Assembly (NCBI GenBank): GCA_037893225.1
Contig: JAZGUH010000412.1
Location: 1,736,001 to 1,800,000, forward strand
Direction: 5' to 3'
From: Hippasteria phrygiana
Taxonomy: Eukaryota > Echinodermata > Asteroidea > Valvatida > Goniasteridae
DNA length: 64,000 bases
Numbering within the stretch: the stretch's first letter is position 1; the number at the start of each line of letters is the position of its first letter. A program made the translations under genes and the position numbers. Positions 11,328 through 22,295 of this stretch are shown piece by piece. Below the pieces are notes generated by a model. The model worked only from the letters and a program-made list of their open reading frames with translations. It was not told the DNA's origin and did not search any database.

Positions 11328-12540
11328 TAGACCCCTGCAGCCTGAACTGATGACGTAACGCTTTGTTTACATGTGCACTTTGCTATGGAGCCTGGAATTT
11401 GTTGTTGCACCCCCCCTCCCCCTCCTCGATCAATTGTCCCCACCATAAGAAAGCGCACATGTAAAGAAAGTGTTACATCATCAGTAGAGGGGTCTATTAA
11501 ATCGCCGCCACTGAAGTTATGCAACCTCCCCCCCCCTTTTTTTTTGCCAGGGGGACTTTTTTGATACGCAACCCACATTGTAGTTTGTAGGCGAGTTTTC
11601 TTTGTGTTCTGAGTTTTTTCAATGAGAGTGGAATCATAATTTGTGTTGCAATGTATGTCGTAACTGGCGTATGGAGGGGGGGGGGGGGGACCCGCCCGCT
11701 TTCTGATTGTTTGTTTGGGGGGGGGGGGGGGCATTCTGCTTCTTGGAAAAAAATTGATCCAGCGTTGGCGTTTAAAAAATACAAACAAAACCGGAGTTAG
11801 TATGTCCGCGCCTTTGTCACCTGGAAAAATTTATTTTCCGAACCGAATTGCTACTTTGATCTAGGCCGCTATTATTATCCACAGACGATAAGTAACAGAT
11901 GAACAATTTGCAAAAGGTGGATTACAAACGGGACGCTCCTAATCCATATAAACAGTGTTAATCAATCTTTGCGAATTTATTTTTAAAAACATGAAAAAGA
12001 CAAGATAGTTGTGTAACCCCCCCCCCCCCCCCCGAAAATTAAACCCTTTTTAACTGAAAGTGTTATTTAAAAACTTCAAAGACCTCAGGACTTATTTTGC
12101 AAATATTTCAAACACACTTACATGTATTTACATACAAATAAGTCACTCGGCAGCCAGCTATAGGCCTACTCAATGTATTATCTTAGAAAAAATGAACATA
12201 ATAAGAACGAAAAGGTTACTATATTTGCCTGTTGTGATTACAAAATTACTATACGTTCTGAGATCACTTTTAAAGAAGTACATACAAAATGGCATTCCGA
12301 ATACAATGTCAGACCGATCTTGCAAAACCACAGACTGAGAAAAAAGCCGAAAATTTCATTTGAAGGTAAACAAATGCATAATGTATTTCAAAATAACCCT
12401 ACAAATATATCTATTCATAATAGCAGTTTTGAGAAAAATTTATCCAGTATATATAACACTACAAATAATATAAATATTTAAGTAAATTTATAGTTATTTC
12501 CGAGCCTACCACCTTAATATACTGATCCACAGAATAACCC
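11328..12540. other. Noncoding stretch rich in G-, C- and T-runs
   Basis: C-runs at about 11408, 11530 and 12017 and G-runs at about 11676 and 11718 dominate. The frames over them are artefacts of the runs. The terminal word AAACCACAGACTGAG occurs at about 12329-12343, inverted relative to the copy at 10162, so 10162-12343 may be another inverted-repeat pair. Confidence 0.35.
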
Positions 12541-12592
12541 GTGTCACAAAATGACCCAAACCACAGACTGCGCTGCCCGACGCTACGCAATC

Positions 12593-12627
12593 CACAGAAT
12601 AACCCAAAATTGGGTTATTCTGTGGTT
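12593..12627. repeat. Near-perfect short hairpin
   Basis: CCACAGAATAACCC, a short AT loop and GGGTTATTCTGTGG form a perfect 14-base stem. A single half of the same word lies at 12528-12541 and a related half (GGGTTATTCTGTG) at about 9763. It looks like the termini of a small inverted-repeat family. Confidence 0.7.
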
Positions 12628-12890
12628 CACCGACAACATTGCTGAACCACAAACTGCAGCGGCTTGTGCACATGTCTATGGGAGCTGTAAGGGCTACCCC
12701 CGTCTTGGGAATTTCGCAAGTTCTGCTCGCGAAATCGCGAGCAGAACTGTATGGCATTTGCATGCGCGTGTGACGTAGCTGCATTATCGCATGTAAATAT
12801 CCAACACTCACTAGTCTAGTTTCTGTACTCACGTCGGGTTTACGTGTACGTACGTATGGACGTGCAGCGCAGTACCAAGCCATTCGTTGT

Positions 12891-13345
12891 TTGTTGGAAA
12901 AAAATTCTGACCGCGTGGACCAAGCGATCGATTTGACAGCAAAAAAACTGGGCTTTGGAAAGCTAAAAAGTCATCAGATCAGTGCCATTCATCAATTTGT
13001 ACGTGGTCATGATTTGTTTGTTAATTTACCAACGGGATTTGGCAAGAGTGTAATTTTTCAGGCTGCTCCATTGGTCTTAAATTTCTTGAACGAAGCATGG
13101 AGGTGTTTCCTACCTCCATGAACGAAGTAACCGAATGCAAACAGGAGAAAGCGCTGATTATTGTCGTCGTGCCATTGAAAGCTCTGGCCGTTGATCAGTT
13201 ACATCGTGCTGAACATCTGGGACTGAAATTGGCAGAGATAACGTCTGATATTCCAGATCACATTTTTGAAACAATCCCAGGCACAAGATTTCTCAATCCT
13301 GTTTGCCAACCCAGAATCACTCTGCTCAGAACGTTAACTGACTAG
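12891..13345 (+). pseudogene. RecQ-like superfamily 2 helicase, truncated and frameshifted
   Basis: The first frame (12891-13121) contains a helicase N-terminal region with a Q-motif-like stretch (LKSHQISAIHQF) and a Walker A-like motif LPTGFGKS at about 13034-13057. The second frame (13097-13345) continues with VVVPLKALAVDQ, which is motif Ia of the family (SPLxALxxDQ). The two are separated by a 32-base insertion that shifts the frame. No DEAH motif or helicase C-terminal domain is present, because homology stops near 13325 where a dispersed repeat starts. It is therefore a broken 5' fragment of a RecQ-type ATPase gene. The original could have been a host gene or a transposon-borne helicase. 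This fragment cannot make an active enzyme. Confidence 0.65.
13087..13127. repeat. 32-base insertion with 9-base direct repeats and a small palindrome
   Basis: TGAACGAAG occurs at 13087-13095 and again at 13119-13127. Between them lie 23 bases whose ends (TGGAGGT / ACCTCCA) pair. The layout resembles a tiny insertion or transposon remnant flanked by a 9-base target duplication. It accounts for the frame break in the helicase fragment. Confidence 0.7.
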
Positions 13346-13590
13346 TAAGTTATTACTCAAACATGAGTTTTCTCCAGTGCGCAAGCGTGATTATTCGTTT
13401 GACCCGCCTGTTAAATTATGCATAAGCAGGTCGCGCGCGCTCCCTTGGCCTTGCGAATAAATACCCAAGACGTTCTTAGCGATTTGGCCATGGCGTGTGT
13501 ATGTGTGTGTGTGTGTTTAGCTATCGAGAGGGCGCTGCCGTGCGCGCTGTACGTCGCACCGCGCTAAGGACGTCTTGGAACCAAGACTAA
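13325..13590 (+). repeat. Dispersed repeat, copy 1 (second copy at 30142-30605)
   Basis: The block from CTCAGAACGTTAACTGACTAG through the GTGTGT stretch to GCGCTAAGGACGTCTTGGAACC is repeated at 30142-30605 in the same orientation. The second copy carries an extra insert between about 30314 and 30480. A GT microsatellite lies inside both copies. No coding capacity was recognised. Confidence 0.8.
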
Positions 13591-13617
13591 TGCTGCTCTT
13601 GCCATGCCGCGCGCTTA

Positions 13618-13731
13618 ATTCACGAGTTGTGGTGCGACGGCTGTTTCTTGTACATGAAACTCGCATGCGCGCGGCCGGGCCCACGATTCTTTCTTGTACA
13701 AGAAACAGCCGTCGCATCACAACTCGTGAGC
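13618..13731. repeat. Foldback with ~35-base arms
   Basis: The arm starting CACGAGTTGTGGTGCGACGG at about 13621 returns as its reverse complement ending CATCACAACTCGTG at about 13729, with ~45 bases of GC-rich loop. It directly abuts the 9-base target duplication of the next element. Confidence 0.75.
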
Positions 13732-13733
13732 TA

Positions 13734-13742
13734 GTAGCGCAC
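13734..13742. repeat. Left 9-base target-site duplication of the MULE-like element
   Basis: GTAGCGCAC, identical to 15115-15123 on the other side. Confidence 0.75.
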
Positions 13743-15114
13743 TAGTCTTGGTTCAAGACGTTGTTACGTATAATACGCGATAACCAGCCGCAGCGAGAGG
13801 GCGTTATTAGCCACGAACTATTAATAGCCACGAACCGCCAGTAACAACGTCTTGGGAATCTTGTAAAATCTCCCCCCGAAAAATGGGGCAAACTAGTGCG
13901 GATGCGTCAATTCTGTATGAAAATGAGGAACATTTTTCCTTCACGCACGCGCACATACGAAAAAGAACTGCCATGAAGCTGCACAATAGTCTGGTAGCTA
14001 TCTATACTACTGGTACTGGCCGAAGGGGCACTGGTAAGTTCGCGATCGAAGCTGCTTGCTCTGCATGCTTTGCATTAATTGCAGGCAGCCGGCCGGCCGG
14101 CCGGCCGGCCGGCTATGCGCTAGCGGCTGCAGTGTTCACCGCTTGTGTTCGCATGCGACGTCTTGCAACTGTGACGATCGATGCGAGGGAGATACAACGG
14201 GTAAGGTGCCGGACGGGACCGGGCAGGCAAACTGGGTGATGGTGTGTAATCTGCGGGAAATTACTTGTTACATGCAAGAAATACCTCTCCGTTATATTAA
14301 ACCGTAGGGGCTCGGACAACTCGACCGTTGGCCGACTCGACTCGAGACAACTCGACCGTTGAGACAACTCGACCGTCTTTGCGTCAAATGGGAAGACACT
14401 TAAGTCGTCCGTTGTGACAAGTCGTCCGTTGAATTAAAGTCGACTCGGAGGTAGGGGAATCGCTGCTGTCTCGGCGGGGATTCACGTCCAGCCTCAAAGC
14501 AAACATGAGCCTGAATTTTTGTCGAGTTTCACCAGTGAAGAAAACCTGCAGGAGATCTTGAGTGCGTCTCAGTATCTTTGTGAACTGTGTGACAATCGAA
14601 TCACCAGAGTACGACAATCTCCGTTTTCCCCGGCCATAAAGACTAGGGCCTCGTGAGCTATTTATTCTATTGTTATCACGGCCTTTTTTATTTTATATCT
14701 CAATCAAATCACCTAACAAGGTCTCCTCAGCACCATTATAATATATCAATTATCATATTCAGCCCCGTTAAGATTTTTATTTCCATCATTCTGGAACTTT
14801 TTAGTTCATTCCCCTCGCATCGGCCCTACCAAACAATCTAAATAGCACGGACCTGCTGTACCTTTATCTTCATCATACTAACACTCGGGCGGTAGTAGTC
14901 AGGGGGTTAGATCTATGCATAATGCATTTATTTATGTATTCACAATGCGCGCTGCAACATTAGGCTAAGCAGGTGCGTGCGCACAACACGGCTTCTACAA
15001 GATTCCCAAGACGTTGTTACTGGCGGTTCGCGGCTATTAAGTTTGTCGTGATAACGCCCTCTCGCGGCGGCTGGTTATCGCGTATATACGTAACAACGTC
15101 GTGAACCAAGACTA
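13743..15114. mobile_element. MULE-like non-autonomous element: ~125-base inverted repeats and 9-base target duplication
   Basis: The left arm (13743 to about 13867) and right arm (about 14996-15114) are inverted copies. They start TAGTCTTGGTTC and include ATACGCGATAACCAGCC, GAGAGGGCGTTAT and CGCCAGTAACAACGTCTTGG. The element is flanked by an exact 9-base direct repeat GTAGCGCAC (13734-13742 and 15115-15123). Long terminal inverted repeats plus a 9-base duplication are the hallmark of Mutator-like elements (family knowledge). The interior holds a GGCC run (about 14088-14113) and CTCGACCGTT-type repeats (about 14308-14380). No transposase was recognised, so it depends on another copy. Confidence 0.75.
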
Positions 15115-15230
15115 GTAGCGCACCCACTGATCTCTTCACTAGATCAGTGAGCGCTACACGGACGTATACGTCGTACGTACATGTACATGTACATGTACGT
15201 ACATCCGTGTAGCGCACAGAGCGATTGGCA
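15115..15230. repeat. Palindromic cluster: nested hairpins
   Basis: The right target duplication (15115-15123) is followed by a hairpin around CTGATCTCTTCACTAGATCAG. A second, longer inverted repeat follows, running from AGCGCTACACGGACGTA to TACGTACATCCGTGTAGCGC, with a TACATGTACATGTA centre. No gene was seen. Confidence 0.65.
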
Positions 15231-15756
15231 TAACACGACGTCACAACTTTGGGGTCATTCGCTTCTTACATTCAAAATGGCTGCCGTCAAGAGACGTTGT
15301 ACGTGTGTGCGTGCGTGCATATGAAGCCTAGAGAGTAGAAAAGATGCCAACATTTCTCGAAAATTTGGAGGTAAGATTAATGTAAACTCCAGATAATAAA
15401 AGCTGAGAGATTACCGAATACATCCAGTATAATTGCAACTCGCCAGTTCCTTGGACAAATGCGCACAGATTGGAAAGTGTAACGTTATTCAACCAAAAAA
15501 AGCGTGTCACGAACGCGAACTAACGTTAGTCCCACTCCCAGTATTACCTGTCCTTACCTATCGCTTTTTTAACATCTGGACATGATCTGGCGATAGTAAG
15601 GTCCCAGCGAATTGTGTACAAAAAACGGCGCGACTACAAAACCGAAAACATACACATGACATAGGCTAAGGCCCAAAAAACATGGTAAAGACATTCTAAA
15701 TGAGAAAGAAAGTTACCCCGAATAACAGTTAACATGTTAGATCTATACATTCATGG
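15231..15756. other. Noncoding, nothing recognised
   Basis: Only short unsupported reading frames occur between the palindrome cluster and the next inverted repeat. Confidence 0.35.
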
Positions 15757-17004
15757 CATTCCCTACCCCTAGAACTATGGGGTTCTGACAGGAACCCCAT
15801 AGAAAGACGCCAATTTTTTCCATAGGCTAGTACAGCAAGAATAAGAAAGTCATTCCCATGCAATCACGTTTCTACTGTGCGCACAAGAATTACTGCACGG
15901 TTTTCCCCAAAAATCATACTATGCCTCATTTACATCCTCACCTTGTGTGCGCCAAGCCAATTTTCGCCTGAAGCGGTTCCAATTTGCGGGAAAAAAATGA
16001 CAAAAATCTCCAGTCGTTCCGAAGCGATCACACACACACCATGGAGGAAGCCGCACACATGAAGCTTCTGTTTGGTATCCCGGCATGCATCCTGCCGGGT
16101 CATGTGCGGGGGGGGGGGGGGGGGGGGGGGGCAGGGGTCGATTTAGAAAAAAAAAAGTCGCGTGCAGTGGTGCATGTAGACCGAAAAAGTTACATGCACA
16201 AAATAAATTTTACATGCACAAAAAAGTGTGCACACAAGTCATAACCCAAAAGAACAATAGGTAGACATATTTGTTGTTTTAAAATATGTGTATTCCTACA
16301 AATTTTCAAATGTAGCTATTGTTTTGCTTTGTAAATAAAATGTGTTTTTGTACAATTGGTATTCGCTGTTTGTTTATTTCATCAGTGGTAATTAGCAATC
16401 TCTGACACGATCGCGAGAAGACGAAGGCGAAGCCGAAGTTACGTTACTACTGTAGTATCATGTTCCACGGTGTCAGAAGGCTGTTCGATATTTTGATACC
16501 GAAATATCGGCCCAAAAATATCGCGATATTATCGTGATGACGTCACTTTTTCCTTACCGGAAGAACAGAGGAATAATTTTTCTTTTTAAATACCTGATGG
16601 AAATCACCACGTGTACAGCATCATGAGATCGGGCCCTCCGAGATCGGACCCGCCGGGACTGAGCTCGGTTCCGCTAAAATTTAATATCAGGGCCGGCCAT
16701 CGAGAGATCGCGAATCGGCCCGGGGGCCGCGCCGGCAATCGGGGCAGGAAGTATCGGGGGCCGGGTTGATGACAAGGCTTCACTTGTTGAGTTGTTGGAG
16801 TACTACGACATTTACCTTCAGTTGGCTTCCTTGCGGCACTAGAAAGACGAGCGTTTGTTTCTATTTCGACACTGTTGATTAGTAACAGCTGATAATTTAT
16901 ACCATGGACGCCCAAATCACACGTGAGCTGTCAAAAACATTGTCTTGCATGTCTTGTGCACAATGCATGTGCCGCACGCATTTGTCGTTTCTCAAGACGA
17001 CTTT

Positions 17005-17290
17005 CGCTTCGTGTTAGATGCGTGTACATGCATTGTACACTGGGAATAAGACGGTGGCATTCAGTGCGGTTGCTTGCACTTGACCAAGACTAGCAACAAA
17101 GCAACGCGCACGCGCAGATGCGCTTTTGGTGTTGGCTTTATTGATCAATTGCTCTAACCCCAGGTCGCGGGGGCCGGGTTAACGGGTCTTTTCTTAAGTC
17201 AATGTTAGCTGCGTGTACGTACATTGTACATTGGGAATAATACGGTAGCAGATCGGTTGCGGTTGTTTGCACTTGACCAAGACTACAACG
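17005..17290. repeat. Diverged direct repeat pair, ~185-base spacing
   Basis: GCGTGTACATGCATTGTACACTG... at about 17020 and GCGTGTACGTACATTGTACATTG... at about 17211 both continue to CTTGCACTTGACCAAGACTA. The copies show several differences, so the duplication is older than the 186-base one at 3517. Confidence 0.6.
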
Positions 17291-17529
17291 ATGGTAATAT
17301 GCAGGCACGCACACATCATGTCGATCGTTGCGTTGCGTGCAATAAATCGGGTGCGCGTTGATGTGATACGTTGTTCAACATGGGGAAATATACCAGCAGG
17401 TACAGGCCTAAAAAAGTACATGCACAGCGTGCACGTTGTACCAGAGGTTTACGTGCACAGAGGAAAAAGTACATGCACCAGTGCATGCGTGCACCCGTCT
17501 AAATCGAACACTTGGGGGGGGGGGGGGGG

Positions 17530-17725
17530 GGGCCGTGGGTCGGACAAGTCATGATTATTCATCGAAAATTTTAAGTGCGGTACGCGACGACGGCAGGCAA
17601 TGCATATGCAGACGGTAACTATAGAGTTATAACTTTATGACGGTAACGGACACGACGGCAGTTGCCTGCCGTACCGCGCTTCAAATTTTCGATGAATAAT
17701 CATGACTTGTCCGACCCATGGCCCC
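17530..17725. repeat. Foldback (MITE-like), ~55-base arms
   Basis: GGCCGTGGGTCGGACAAGTC at about 17531 returns inverted as GACTTGTCCGACCCATGGCC ending about 17725. The arms share CATGATTATTCATCGAAAATTT. The loop holds a smaller inverted pair around GACGGCAGGCAA. Confidence 0.75.
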
Positions 17726-18077
17726 CCCGCACATGACCCGGCAGGATGCATGCCGGGATACCAAACAGGAGCTTCGTGTGTGCAGCTTCCTCCATGGTGT
17801 GTGTGTGATCGCTTCAGAACGACTGGAGATTTTTGTCATTTTTTTCCCGCCAAATTGGAACCGCCTTAGGCGAAAATTGGCTTGGCGCACACAAGGTAAG
17901 GATGTAATGAGGCATAGTATGATTTTTTGGGGAAACCGTGCAGTAATTCTCGTGCGCACAGTAGAAACGTGATTGCATGGGAATGACTTTCTTATTCTTG
18001 CTGTACTAGCCTATGGAAAAAATCAGCGTCTTTCTATGGGGTTCCGACAGTTCTAGGGGTAGGCATTCCCTAAGCGG

Positions 18078-18519
18078 ATGTCAGACAACTCGACCGTTGG
18101 CCGACTCGACTCGAGACAACTCGACCGTTCAGACAACTCGACCGTTCAGACAACTCGACCGTTCAGACAACTCGACCGTTCAGACAACTCGACCGTTTAC
18201 CAAGTCGTCCGTTGAGACAAGTCGACTTTGACATGGAGACAACTCGACCGTGTGATGCGTTGTACATGATGTAGCTAGCGGAGCGCGTGGTATTTTCAAC
18301 ACAGGTTGCCCGTCAATGTTTGGGTAATTTGCGTGTGCGCGTGGCCCAGAATGGTTCAGAATGTGTGGTATTACCGTGCGCTGGGACCCGGTCAGGTGTA
18401 CGGTGACACGCCATGCACGGCGAGCGCGACGCCGGAACCCAGCGCATGCAAGGCCCGCGAGAGCAACGCGGCATGCACAGTGCACGGCCGCGGGCGGGCA
18501 GCCGCACTGGTATTTATCG
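18078..18519 (+). repeat. Dispersed element with a 17-base minisatellite, copy 1
   Basis: It begins GGATGTCAGACAACTCGACC, carries about five tandem copies of CAGACAACTCGACCGTT (18118-18200), then a GC-rich unique part, and ends GGTATTTATCGC. The same element lies at 31193-31593 with fewer minisatellite units. A third, partial ACTCGACCGTT cluster lies at 14308-14380 inside the MULE-like element. No coding role was recognised. Confidence 0.8.
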
Positions 18520-19623
18520 CCGCACCGATGCGGTGATAGGCCGGTATTCTTAAACATCTCAGTTGATGATGGCCAGTGTAGAGGCTAGTGGATTACAAAA
18601 TGTAGTTTGTTATCAAAGTGTTATTCTAATCCCTCATCCCGGGCCCCCTGTGTACCCCAGCCCCGTCCAAAACGACAGCGCTGTCCGGCCCATCAACCAT
18701 GTCACCCCGCAAAAAAAAACCTTCCCGGCCCCGCATATATATCCAATTCCAGCCCCATGCCACAAAATATAGACCAGCATGACAATTCACGTTACCCGGC
18801 CCCCTGTCATGCCTGTGTCTATCCCGGCCCCCTGTGTACCCAAGCCCCGTCCAAAAGCTGCATGAATGATAGCCCTAGAAGGACGCTATGAGCGCCCAAG
18901 TATGCAAAACAGTCCTATGCTAGAAACCGAAGATCGAAAATCACACTTTACCCGCATAAATATTCTTGGCATCATTTTATTCAAACAGTTCAACAGCCCA
19001 TCTCCCTGTACGGATAGAAATATTCCTCCAAGAATGTCAAGAACAGGAGATATTTGCGGCGCAAAATCGACTCCACGCGACGCTGACTTCACAAACACGA
19101 GGAGTAATACCCACATTTAGAACGTTCATCAACAGAGGGCGCAATTTACAGTCGCCGCGTGCACGGCCGAAATTGCGCCCTCTGTTGTTGATGAACATTC
19201 AAGACGTGCGGACAAGGTATTAATCCGTGAGGGAAAAACTAAATGTGGAACATTATTTGTATTTTTATTTTATGTTCCCTGTCGCACATTTTATCGCACA
19301 TTTTATCGCAGATTTCTGCGCAGATATTTGCGATGTCGCACATTTTATCGCACATTTCCTTGCAGCTTTCGGCCGTGGATTCAGCCGTGGACTCAGAATC
19401 TCAAACGCATCAAGTAAAAGGTGGTCAACAAAGTGTCAGAGATACCAGACTTCCGGCAATTGCCGGAATTCCGGCTTTTTCATATTTTTAGAAAAAACCT
19501 CAGGCCTTCGGCATTTGTGGGCCGGTACGACAATATTTACCGTAAGACCATACATACAGCGCATTCCTACCTTCATGCACCAATAAATGTGTACAATTCG
19601 ATTTGCACATGCGGGGCACTGTA
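18520..19623. other. Noncoding with short repeats
   Basis: CCCCGGCCCC-rich tracts lie at 18640-18860. A hairpin at about 19124-19196 has arms GTTCATCAACAGAGGGCGCA, the right arm having an extra AAC. Tandem CGCACATTTTAT words lie at 19278-19355. No supported gene. Confidence 0.5.
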
Positions 19624-19626
19624 TGG

Positions 19627-20371
19627 GTGCGTTCGAGTACATGTAGCTCACCCGGGTCGACTCGAGTTAACCCTGTGCCGTTCGCTTAGGTCTGACGTCA
19701 TACACGGGGCTTACTCGGGTCAGCCACTACAGACCCTGCTCACGGAGCAGAGTCACTGGTGGAATTACGTCACACGCATGCGTAGTTAAGTCTGACTACC
19801 CACAAATTTTACTGGAGCGGAGAATTAAAAATGGCTGACCTCAAGGGCGATTGTGTAGTTAAGGACTTTCCTATAAGAGAAGAAAATCCACTTTTAAGTT
19901 ATTGGACTTAACAAACTTGATTTCGACATTAAAAACCAACAGGTATGTCGTAGATAGAGGGCAGAGTTTAAAAATTTTTGTGGGAATTTTTTTGGTAAAA
20001 CAACAACGAAGATGACAAAACGCAACACGAAAATAAAGATGGCGAAGATTGCACTGATTCGCAAGACACCAACCGAAACCCGTAAGAAAATTGCATTTCT
20101 CCCGCAGGAAACTGTTTAGAATTACAAAAAAATGATGTCATTAGAATAGAGAGGAGTATACTTGGAATGATAAAAACAACCTTGATTCGAAATGGATCAA
20201 ATATAAAGAGGTGTCCGTAACTACACAATCGCCGAATCTTATTCTTCCATGGCCGACCAAGTGCAAGGTGACATCAACAGGAGAGGGCGTTTAAGCGTTC
20301 TATTAGCCCAGCTCTCGTGTCTAACCCGTCTGCCTTCACCCGAGTCGATCCGGGTAAGCTACTCGAACGCA
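19627..20371. mobile_element. Nested inverted-repeat elements (GGTGCGTTCGAGTA ends outside, CGATTGTGTAGTTA inside)
   Basis: The outer ends GGTGCGTTCGAGTA (about 19627) and TACTCGAACGCACC (about 20371) are inverted copies that extend imperfectly inwards over ACCCGGGTCGACTCG. Inside, CGATTGTGTAGTTAAGGAC (about 19848) and GTCCGTAACTACACAATCG (about 20215-20233) form a second inverted pair enclosing ~385 bases. The inner element has a relative at 21926-22295. Both appear to be non-autonomous DNA elements. The superfamily is unknown. Confidence 0.55.
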
Positions 20372-21129
20372 CCTTATTTAGCAGTGTCCTTTGAAATATG
20401 TACGTATGCAGCGGACACTAGACTTACATACATGTAAATTCCAGTCTGTGAGGAACGGTCACAATTTTTGTGTAACGGTATGTTGCGTACCACTGGTGCG
20501 TACACACAATGTGCGTGCAGAACAAAATGCAATCAATCGACGACTTGGTCAAGTTAAGTTCCACACAGATAGCTGATTTCGTTGATTCCCATGCAACTCG
20601 TATTTACTTTACGCAGTCAAAGCATAGGGAACCAGTTATGTTCGTGTATCAAATGGTTTCGCGAGTGTGCGTGTGCAGCGTATACTACAGTGTGCACCAC
20701 ACTAAATAAACTCCTATTGACCTTAGTGTAAAATCCACTAACTTCACAGTGAAAAAAGTCCTTATCCAGGAGTCTCGCAGTTATTGTGGCACTACTGAAA
20801 ATTATAGTTGGGATCTTAATCTGTCAAATTCTTTTCAATTTTTGGTAAGGTAGCCGTTTGGAATTTTTGCTAATTGTACCCAAAGAGTACCACCCCTAAA
20901 AATGTGGTTTTTCCCCAAACCGGCTAGCTGCCATTTTTCATACAGCATCCCTCCACTTGCCAAGCCAAGTCTGCACAAAAGTTGAAGCACAGAATCCCCA
21001 GGTTTTGATAGCTGATCATAATTACACAATCTATCAATTGCATGACCCCCCAAAGTGTATTATTCAAAAAAAGTTGTGGGTTTACAATTTATGCTAACCA
21101 GCTTGGCGCAGCCATTTTTTGGCCTACAC
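20372..21129. other. Noncoding, nothing recognised
   Basis: Short frames only. No inverted repeat or known motif was seen. Confidence 0.35.
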
Positions 21130-21330
21130 GTGCACCCAATAGAGCGGAATAACAACAGCGGGGATCGTTTGGCATTTGACTTCTAAACGTGGACGTATAA
21201 CAAAGGGATCAATATCGTCCGCGATTCCCAGAATACGTCCGCGATTGAGATCGTGTACAAAACCTATGGGAGTCTTCCGTAAAAGTACAAACAAAAGAGG
21301 GAACAATAGGACGTCCATTTCTATGAAATG
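21130..21330. repeat. Dispersed repeat with relatives at 30320-30485 and 35390-35520
   Basis: Shared words include GATCGTGTACAAAACC, ATGGGAGTCTTCCG, AAAGTACAAACAAAAGAGG and GGAACAATAGGACGTCC. The other two places match with many substitutions, indicating an old family. Confidence 0.55.
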
Positions 21331-21474
21331 TAAATGTAGCGTGGCCCAGATTCCGGACACGCAATTTTTTCCGGCCCTGCAGCCAAGACCAACTGGTATC
21401 CCTGAAAGTGTGCTTTTTGGAGGTTCCATCAACAAAATGTTTAAGGTTTTAATAGCAAAATTACACGTTTTTAA

Positions 21475-21685
21475 CCCCTTGAGCACGGTATTTTACGGGA
21501 GACGTTGGGGTGTTGCGACGGTTCTGGCAGCCAAGCGAACCGCAACAATGTGTTTGTGCAGTCAAGCATGACATACACAATAATCCAACAATGGATTGAA
21601 ACTGCACAAACAGCGGCCAATGGCCTCATTCGGCCTGGTGGCACTGTTTTTTTGGCGCCATATGGCGTCATCCGTACGCAAGGGG
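21475..21685. mobile_element. piggyBac-like MITE, copy 1, flanked by TTAA
   Basis: TTAA at 21471-21474 is followed by CCCCTTGAGCACGG. The right end is CGTACGCAAGGGG followed by TTAA at 21686-21689. TTAA target sites with CCC-starting inverted ends are diagnostic of the piggyBac superfamily (family knowledge). The 211-base body shares internal words (ATAATCCAACAATGGATTG, GCCTGGTGG, CGTCATCC) with copy 2 at 23009. It has no coding capacity. Confidence 0.7.
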
Positions 21686-21925
21686 TTAAGCATAATCTAA
21701 ATAACAAATATATTCCACATGCTTAAAATTTAGAGAAGACCGATTACGTCGACAACAAACGATTTTAAACTTTGGAGTGGTGAAACCTGTTTTTCTTTGT
21801 GTTTGCAATAGCCCTGGTTTTATACACGACATGGGAAAAGAAATGAAACCCTTTTTCCCAATTACTTTCATGGCAACAATTTAATATACTTTGATTTGCT
21901 ACTAATTTGGTGTACTTCCAGCTCT

Positions 21926-22295
21926 AAATGGCGAATCTCAACAAGGGCCCTGTTCCCTTTAAGGGAACAAAAATCCACTTTTAGGTTATTGGAATTGCCA
22001 AACTAGTTAATAATAGCGACATTACAAACCAACAGGTATGCCGTAGATAAAGGGCAGGGTTTTAGTTTTTGAGAGAAATTTTGGGCTAAAGTGACAATGA
22101 AGACGGCAAAACACGAAAATCAAGATGGCGATTACCGCGATGCACAGTAAACACCATCACGCATAACTGTATTGATTAGCATGGCAACTGCCGTAAAGCG
22201 CGTAGGAACATTTTATTTTATACTGTAATAAAAATACTCTTCACTCTAATTTGATCAAAACTATAGAGGGGGCCCTACACTACACAATCGCCACA
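21926..22295. repeat. Relative of the inner element at 19848-20233
   Basis: Shared words include AAAATCCACTTTTA, ACCAACAGGTATG, CGTAGATA.AGGGCAG, AAGATGGCGA and the right terminal CTACACAATCG. The left terminus is more degraded. Confidence 0.6.

Larger units (their letters stand above)
15757..18073. mobile_element. Large inverted-repeat structure: ~350-base arms around ~1.6 kb
   Basis: The left arm (15757 to about 16108) and right arm (about 17722-18073) are inverted copies over essentially their whole length, with scattered differences. Landmarks include CTACCCCTAGAACT, ACCCCATAGAAAGACG, TGCGCACAAGAATTACTGC and GATGCATGCCGGGATACC. The left arm ends in a G-run and the right begins in a C-run, so the runs also pair. 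The interior contains a direct repeat pair (17005-17110 and 17200-17290) and another foldback at 17530-17725. No transposase was seen. It may be a foldback-type element or two solo copies in opposite orientation. No target duplication was established. Confidence 0.6.

Noticed and set aside
11058..11360. CTGATGA words as hammerhead ribozyme cores
   Set aside because: They are followed by CGTCA and belong to the palindromic TGACGTCA arms. No GAAA and stem arrangement was found.
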